From Tridacna crocea (taxonomy: Eukaryota; Mollusca; Bivalvia; Cardiida; Cardiidae), in contig OX031061.1 of assembly GCA_943736015.1 (NCBI GenBank), forward strand, positions 15,757,290 through 15,821,289: DNA of 64,000 nt. The letters are read 5' to 3'. Below, one piece after another: positions 57,725 through 64,000 of the stretch; the first letter of the stretch is position 1, and every line of letters starts with the position of its first letter. The position numbers and the translations under genes were made by a program. The notes below the pieces were generated by a model that saw nothing but the letters and a program-made list of their open reading frames with translations, made no database searches and was not told the DNA's origin.

Positions 57725-58590
57725 TTGCAACATGCATTTTCTCCTGTTTCAACAATATTCTTTTTTTACTTTTTCAAAGACAATTACAACCATTTGACCC
57801 ACGTTTATTCAATCGTCTCCATATGCTAAGTATCTGGACGAGTCCAAAGTGTTGTCATCGGGTGAAAACATTCGCAGTAACTATTTAAAACCCTATGCCA
57901 CATAACCCAAGATTTTTACGACCCTTAGAAATATAGTTTTTTAAAGATGTTGTTGAAAAGGGTTAAAGTTCTAGTAACCAACCTTTTCTCTTTTTCCCTT
58001 GCTATTCTTCCTACAGAAAATTTCATTTTTAAGCCACATTTAAATTGTTATCTGCAAAGACTTCCAATTTAGGCAATTCTCATATTTTTGTTTCGTAAAG
58101 AGTTGGTGAAAGATTCAGTGTTATAAAAATGGGGTGTGGGGGATAACATCAATATACCTGCAATAGACCTTTCCTAATTTTATGTCTGATTATTCAACCA
58201 ATGTTTGCGTAATTCTGTAGCTGAGTTTGTAACGTACAGGCTCGAAGTCAAGGAATCTGTGGTTTGATTTATTTAAACTATTAATGTGATAATTTTTCCA
58301 AAAAATCGTTCCAGTATCTGCTAAAAGACAGAGACAGTCTACTAACAAAAAACTGGGACATCAAACATTTTGAATGTATAGCAAAAATCTTAACGTTGAA
58401 ATAACATTTTTAAAAATCTGTATGGTTGCATGTTTGCCATGTTCCTGTTTGAACTACCTTATAAGTTGACTGTCGTAATAACAAAGTTTAATTTAAATTT
58501 CAAACCTTCCATTCCCTCTAAAAGAAAAGATGTTACAGATTCATTTTCAGGAAGCGAATACGTACTATACTTATTTTCATTGAAAAGCTA

Positions 58591-58723
58591 CGCCATAGTA
58601 GACTATGGTTATAAGTTTGGTTGGTTGTCTCCCTTGTTTTTCAGTTCGGCCATTACCTGTGAGGATACACGTTAAATGTGCTTAAATTATCTCGTCTTGT
58701 TATTGAATACTTCCCTACTGGCG
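58591..58723 (+). repeat. 5' LTR, Gypsy copy B (18-bp deletion)
   Basis: 133 bp. Compared with 151 bp in copy A it lacks the segment between two TATA/TTATA repeats near the left end. The primer site follows at 58724-58737. Confidence 0.92.
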
Positions 58724-58737
58724 TGGTGGCAGCGGTG
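58724..58737 (+). promoter_or_regulatory. Primer binding site, tRNA-Leu (copy B)
   Basis: Identical to 3628-3641, TGGTGGCAGCGGTG. Confidence 0.85.
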
Positions 58738-58849
58738 TCAGAAAGAATCAGACAAACCTTCCTGCAAAGTATACAACTTTTATTCTCCACAAATCTACAG
58801 TAAATGTAGTATTTCGCTGTTAAAATAAGACAGTCAAAGCACCGCAGGT

Positions 58850-60127
58850 ATGGCGAATTCACGTACCCCGAAGCAATGGCCTCTTACCAAGCAAGAATCT
58901 ATTACCTCCTTCGACGCATGGTGTCAAAACCTCCAATACGTTTTATCTCTGGATACAAACTTTGCGCCTTTCCTGTTAGACGGATCAGCTTGGTTAAAGA
59001 AGACTGCAGCAACCCCACTGAGAGGTTTGATAAATGATGGAGAAGATGTTCCCGAGGCTCGACGCAGAACAGCAGAGCAAACGGCTACTCACCTTGATCT
59101 AATGCTTGGACAAATAGCTAATTACTGCCCAGTTATCTCAAGGAATACCATTGTAAAGAATTCAACATCTCTGAAAGGCATATGGCAATCCATCAGATTA
59201 CACTACGAGTTCCTGTTGACTAGTGCCCATCTTTTGGACTTTGATAAAATTCAGCTCGAACCTGGAGAAAGACCAGAGGACTTGTTCCAAAGATTAAGCA
59301 GTTTTGTAGAAGATAATTTGTTGAAACGTGACGGTGGCATCCGTCATCATGGTGCCGTACCTGATGAGGATGAGGACTTAACTCCGTCTATTGAAAACTT
59401 CATTGTCCTCACTTGGCTTCGACTCATTGACAGTGACCTGTCTGGTTTAGTGAAACAAAAATATGGACCTGATTTAAGATCGAACACTTTGGCTTCCCTT
59501 AAGCCGGAAATTTCTCAGGCTCTTGATAGTCTCTTAGACGAATTGCGTGCTACTGCAGATGCTCGTTTTTTACTTACTGCATTTCAGAAGAGTAAGAATG
59601 ATCAGCGCCTTAGTGTTAGTAGATCCAAACAAGAAATATGTCTCTTGGGCAAACAAGCAGGTAGACCAAGATACAAACATTATCGCAGTAAATGCAAATT
59701 CCTACCTGATCCAGACCGTGAGTATCTATCCCGTGCCCGCCAGTCTCAGTGCATAGATGAATATGATATACACACCAACAATTCATCAGATGAGAGTGAG
59801 TCAGACAATGAACCCGAACCTACCCATGCTCACAAGGTCTCTACACTATGGCGCGTGTGTACAAAACAGTCACCCCATATGAAAGTCTTTTACAGACATC
59901 ATCCACTTCAGATTATCCTAGATACAGGAGCAGAGATCAGTATGATTAAACAATCAACAGCCAAATTTATTGACGCAAAAATTAACAAAAGTAGTCAGAG
60001 CGCTCTCCAGGCAGATGGCATTACCCCGTTAAAAATCATTGGTGAAACTCGTTTGACACTTACTCGTGGAAGCCATGACCTAGATTTAGAAGCTCTTGTG
60101 GTAATGACGTGGACGTTGATATTTTAG
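58850..60127 (+). CDS. gag-pro: Gypsy gag with N-terminal half of protease (copy B)
   Basis: 425 codons. Same gag as copy A, but the zinc knuckle (near residues 258-276) reads C-x2-G instead of C-x2-C, which should abolish zinc binding. It retains the aspartic protease active site LDTGAEISM near residue 356, missing from copy A. The frame then closes at 60127 inside the protease, and the remainder continues in the -1 register from about 60100, overlapping by 19 bases. No obvious slippery heptamer is seen, so a shared one-base loss is more likely than programmed frameshifting. Confidence 0.85.
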   Translation: MANSRTPKQWPLTKQESITSFDAWCQNLQYVLSLDTNFAPFLLDGSAWLKKTAATPLRGLINDGEDVPEARRRTAEQTATHLDLMLGQIANYCPVISRNTIVKNSTSLKGIWQSIRLHYEFLLTSAHLLDFDKIQLEPGERPEDLFQRLSSFVEDNLLKRDGGIRHHGAVPDEDEDLTPSIENFIVLTWLRLIDSDLSGLVKQKYGPDLRSNTLASLKPEISQALDSLLDELRATADARFLLTAFQKSKNDQRLSVSRSKQEICLLGKQAGRPRYKHYRSKCKFLPDPDREYLSRARQSQCIDEYDIHTNNSSDESESDNEPEPTHAHKVSTLWRVCTKQSPHMKVFYRHHPLQIILDTGAEISMIKQSTAKFIDAKINKSSQSALQADGITPLKIIGETRLTLTRGSHDLDLEALVVMTWTLIF

Positions 60128-60912
60128 CTGGAATTCCCTTTATGTCAACAAATGATATCTCTGTCAGGCCATCTAGACAGGAAATTTTGATTGGTGACAA
60201 CGATTCATTTCGCTATGGTGTTCCAGAGACTGCCTCGTGTAAGAACTGCGTTCGTCGGACAAAAGCACATGTCTTAAGATCCTCAAGTAATTCTACTGTT
60301 GTTTGGCCTGGTAGCTTTATAGAAGTAATTGTTCCAAAAGAGCTTGACCCTGATGGAATATTTGCCATTGAAGCACGACAGTTGGATAGCTGCAAACCGG
60401 AACGCGAGTGGCCTAGTCCTGGATTTGTTGAAGCCATAAATGGCAAGCTTAGAATAGTGAATGAAACAGACACGCCCCAACATTTGAAGAGACATGAACA
60501 CTTTTGCCAAGTGAATAACACCTTTTCTTTACTACCCAGTGAAGTTACAGTTGATACTTCCTTCCGTGATCAAAGCAGTACCCGTGTGAGAAGTAATTCG
60601 TCTGATGTTGTACACTCGTCCCATGTACATTTGGACCCAGACAACATCCTTTCCACTCAGATGAGGGACAAGTTTCGTTCTATATTGAATAAATATAACT
60701 CAGTATTCGACCCTAGTATTGTTGGTCATAATGGAGCATTTGGACATTTCGAAGCCTCCGTAAACATGGGACCCACACTGCCCCCTCAACGGAAAGGACG
60801 CTTGCCTCGGTATGCCAGAAATAAGCTTGTCGAGCTACAACAGAAATTTGATGAGTTGGAAAGCCATGGCGTTTTTCGCAAGCCAGAAGATGTTGGTGTT
60901 ACTGCTGAATAG
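60109..60912 (+). pseudogene. pol: Gypsy protease C-terminus to reverse transcriptase linker (copy B)
   Basis: 267 codons starting at the DVDILAGIPF motif. It keeps the frame that copy A loses at its C run (copy B has CCCCCTC there), through [20 protein letters not shown] to TAG 60910-60912. Reverse transcriptase continues at the next codon in the same frame. Confidence 0.82.
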
Positions 60913-61845
60913 TTGAACCCATCCTTTTTGATCAAAAAGCCCCTTGGCGGACACAGATTAGTTACCGCATTTGCTGATGTCGGCCGCTACAGCAAACCCC
61001 AACCTTCCTTAATGCCTGATTTTGACTCTACTCTCAGAACAATCGTTCAATGGAAAAACATTATAACTACTGATCTCACAAGTGCCTTTTATCAAATTCC
61101 GCTTTCAAAAACATCAATGAAATACTGTGGAGTAGCCACTCCTTATAGAGGGGTGCGTGTATATACCAGAACTGCCATGGGCATGCCGGGGTCTGAGACC
61201 GCCTTAGAAGAACTAACATGTCGCGTCTTAGGGGACTGTGTACAAGATGGTTTTGTCGCCAAGTTAGCTGACGATTTGTACTGTGGCGCTAACACCCTTG
61301 AAGAACTAGCTGCAAATTGGGAGCGCGTTTTGAGCCTACTTCAGAAAGGTGACATCAGACTGTCGGCACATAAAACAGTGATTTGTCCTCTACAAACAAC
61401 CATTCTAGGCTGGATTTGGCGCAAAGGTACGCTATCTGCTTCACCTCACCGAATAGCTACACTGGAGCAGTGTTCACAGCCGGAAAGTGTCCATGGCCTC
61501 CGTTTCTTCATTGGTGCATACAAGATGCTTGCTAGAGTCTTACCTAACTGTTCAGAAGTACTCTCGGATTTGGACTCATTGGTTGCTGGAAAGCCTTCTC
61601 AAGCACGAATTCAGTGGTCTGAGGAACTGATGGCTACATTTCAAAGAGTACAAAAGCACTTAAAATGTACCAAATCTATTTTATTACCCCAACCAGATGA
61701 CAAGCTGTGGATTGTAACAGATGGTTCTGTTGTGAAACGCGGACTGGGTGCTACACTATATGTGTCAAGATCAGACAAACTATCATTGGCAGGATTTTTT
61801 AGTGCAAAAATAAAAAAAACATCAAGTAAAGTGGCTGCCTTGTGA
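60913..61845 (+). pseudogene. pol: Gypsy reverse transcriptase and start of RNase H (copy B)
   Basis: Same motifs as 5747-8182 ([18 protein letters not shown]). The frame is lost at a run of eight A (61812-61819; ten in copy A), inside RNase H before its catalytic Glu. Confidence 0.88.
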
Positions 61846-63346
61846 AATAAAAGCCTTATGTATAGCTGCAGCTGTTAAGCATTTTAGCCTATTTATAATA
61901 CAATCGAGGCACCAAGCATGTGTATTAACTGACAGCAAACCATGTGTTCAAGCTATCCAAAAACTATGCCGTGGTGAATTCTCTGCCAGTCCACGAGTCA
62001 CTTCATTTTTATCTACGGTCAGTCGCTACCAAGTAGACCTACAACATCTTGCTGGATCTGCAAACATCCCTTCTGATTTTGCGAGCAGAAATGCACCAGA
62101 TTGTGATGAACCACGATGTCAAGTATGTACATTCATCCATCAAACAGAGGAATCAGTTGTTCGTTCTGTAAACATTGGTTCGTCAACTAAAATACCATTT
62201 TCGTCTCGGTCAGCCTGGATAGATATCCAATCCTCATGCCCAGACTTACGCCGGGTATGCGCGCTCCTAAGACAGGGCACAAGGCCCTCTCGGAACCTGA
62301 AAAACGCAAAAGACATTAAACGCTACCTGAATGTTGCCTCCATTAGCAAAGACAATTTACTTGTTGTTCGAAAGAACAATCCGCTTTCTCCTTCAACAGA
62401 TCTAATAATAGTACCACGGTCAGTTATTGATGGGTTAATTACAGCATTACACATCAAACTGGACCACCCATCTAAACACCAGTTACAGTTGGCAATGAAA
62501 AGATCCTTTTATGCTCTGGATTTAGATAAGACTATTGAGGCTGTAAGTGAATCATGCCATATGTGTGCTTCCCTCAAAACTCTACCTAAAGCTCCTATGG
62601 AACAGTCATCTGAACACCCTCCTGAAAACATTGGCTTATCGTTTGCTGCAGATATTATAAAACGTTACAAACAGTTCATTCTAGTTTTACGAGAGACTGT
62701 GACATCATACACAAATGCATGCATTATTGACAATGAAAAGCATGATACGTTACGCGACGCTATGATACAACTGTGTTTAGAACTGCATCCACTTGATGGA
62801 CCCAAGGCGGTGGTACGTGTTGATGCTGCGCCAGGATTTGTGTCTCTCCAGGATGACAAAATACTTTCTGATTTAGGCATTAATAAAAATCCAGTGGCTG
62901 AAAAGGCAATTCGGGAGTTGGAAGATGAAATACTTCGGACAGAAGCAGGTGGAGGTCCAATTTCAAATGTTAAACTTTCTATTGCTGTGGCCCGTTTAAA
63001 TGCCTGCATACGAAATAAGGGATTATCTGCCCGAGAAATGTGGACCCAAAGAAACCAGTTCACACATGAACAATTACCTTTGCAAGATAGATCTTTGATA
63101 GTAGACCAACACCAGCATAGGATAAAAAATCATAAGTATAGTGAAAAGAGTAAATCTCAATCAAAATACTCCCTGAATACAGTAGAGATTAACGTAGGGG
63201 ATCTAGTTTATCTTCATTCTGATAGGTCTAAGCTAAAAGCCCGCGACCGTTATCTGGTGACATCTGTAGATGAAAAATGGTGCACCCTAAAAAAGTTTGC
63301 TGGAAACCAACTGCGGAATACTTCATACAAAGTAAAAAAAATCTGA
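61820..63346 (+). pseudogene. pol: Gypsy RNase H remainder and integrase (copy B)
   Basis: The pol frame reopens after the A run and stays open to 63346: RNase H Glu, TDSKP and SDF, then the integrase zinc module and catalytic acids as in copy A. It has no usable start of its own; the first Leu/Met start candidates lie near 62489. Confidence 0.85.
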
Positions 63347-63731
63347 GTGTTTCTCCGTACCGGATTGTGTTGGCTCTACACACTTACCTTTTACGGATCC
63401 AAACGAGGACAGTGATAGAGAGTATATACAACCTTCGATTACCAAACACGTCCAAAATCCGATTCCAAATGAACTTTCGATACCTGCTTATCTGCAAGAC
63501 CATCAAGTCAGTGACACCAATGCTTGTGATACCAACGCTATTCAGTTTGATTGTGACAAGACCTATCTCGTCGACGGTTCCACAGAACAAGACCTAATTG
63601 GGACTACGGACAACCTAGATACACAGTCAATAGTACCTACCACAGATAGTCAGCAGAATGTTGTCACTGGAAGTTCCCGTCCTACACGCATCCGCAAAAA
63701 ACCTCTCTATCTCAGTGACTATGTGACATAG
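63347..63731 (+). pseudogene. Detached C-terminal tail of Gypsy pol (copy B)
   Basis: Counterpart of 8183-8567 with the same preceding A-run frameshift; ends KKPLYLSDYV and TAG. Confidence 0.7.
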
Positions 63732-63874
63732 TAAACCGTGTTTATCATTAATCAGTAATAGATGACTGTAATTGCCGATTTGTCAATCATGAGAGTTTAA
63801 TTCAAGTTACAATTTTTAATTCAAATTAGGCTTACTTCTCAAGGTATGGGTAAATTAATATAAATAGACAGACT

Positions 63875-63890
63875 GAAGGAAGAGAAGAGA
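63875..63890 (+). promoter_or_regulatory. Polypurine tract, Gypsy copy B
   Basis: GAAGGAAGAGAAGAGA, as in copy A. Confidence 0.85.
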
Positions 63891-63893
63891 CTG

Positions 63894-64000
63894 CGCCATA
63901 GTAGACTATGGTTTTATCAAGTACTTTGATTATAAGTTTGGTTGGTTGTCTCCCTTGATTTTCAGTTTGGCCATTACCTGTGAGGATACACGTTAAATGT
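63894..64000 (+). repeat. 3' LTR, Gypsy copy B (cut by window edge)
   Basis: First 107 of 151 bp. It has the full-length left end, without the 18-bp deletion seen in its own 5' LTR, so that deletion happened after integration. Confidence 0.93.

Larger units (their letters stand above)
55136..64000. repeat. Segmental duplication, copy B
   Basis: Second copy of 1-8836, same orientation, offset 55,135 bases. It is cut by the right window edge inside the 3' LTR of the Gypsy element. Homology certainly begins at 55136 because copy A is cut by the window edge there; the lectin exon runs through that point, so the duplicated unit probably extends further left. The divergence is low enough to be allelic in a polymorphic invertebrate, so a haplotype assembled in tandem is a real alternative to a genomic duplication. 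Confidence 0.95.
58591..64000 (+). mobile_element. Ty3/Gypsy LTR retrotransposon (copy B), right end outside window
   Basis: Same insertion as 3477-8880, duplicated with its flanks. Differences from copy A: the protease region is present, the poly-C frameshift is absent, the 5' LTR lacks 18 bp, the zinc knuckle is mutated, and an A-run indel breaks RNase H. The in-frame TAG, the gag/pol register change and the tail frameshift are shared. Confidence 0.95.

Overview
The window is eukaryotic, non-coding-rich DNA. It is AT-rich, has spliced exons with GT/AG borders, no operons and very dense mobile DNA. A secreted PAN/apple plus C-type lectin gene, many long hairpin repeats, tRNA-headed SINEs, a short-LTR Ty3/Gypsy element primed by tRNA-Leu, a BEL/Pao element and an APE-type LINE together suggest a mollusc, most likely a bivalve. 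That assignment is inferred from repeat style, not from a marker gene.

Layout. (1) 1-8836 and 55136-64000 are two copies, about 1% different where I compared them by eye, of one segment. It holds the edge of a C-type lectin exon (minus strand), a 1.2-kb inverted-repeat element and a 5.4-kb Gypsy retrotransposon. The 55,135-bp spacing means either a tandem duplication of about 55 kb or two haplotypes assembled in series. (2) 403-9749 and 9779-13349 are an older, diverged tandem duplication. The second copy lacks both insertions and so shows their empty sites, but carries its own 874-bp insertion. (3) 13.3-25.4 kb is a field of hairpin and foldback repeats, one SINE and the signal-peptide/PAN exon (19037-19346, minus). 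(4) 25401-33604 is a young BEL/Pao element with 970-bp LTRs. (5) About 35.5-43.77 kb is a decayed LINE, itself split by a 2.27-kb insertion. (6) 44-54.1 kb holds more nested foldbacks, tandem repeats, a second SINE, and a possible 2.9-kb element bounded by CACTACCGTMAC/GTTACGGTAGTG that carries a small two-exon gene. (7) 54776-55161 is the complete terminal C-type lectin exon of the neighbouring gene copy.

Genes. The only convincing host gene is the PAN/C-type-lectin gene on the minus strand. Its first exon (19 kb) and its lectin exon (starting at position 26 and running off the left edge) are joined by phase-1 splice sites across a roughly 19-kb intron that contains the Gypsy element and both old repeat units. 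The lectin exon at 55 kb would belong to a second copy whose first exon lies beyond the right edge. The other long reading frames are retrotransposon gag/pol genes, most of them broken by frameshifts, stops or deletions.
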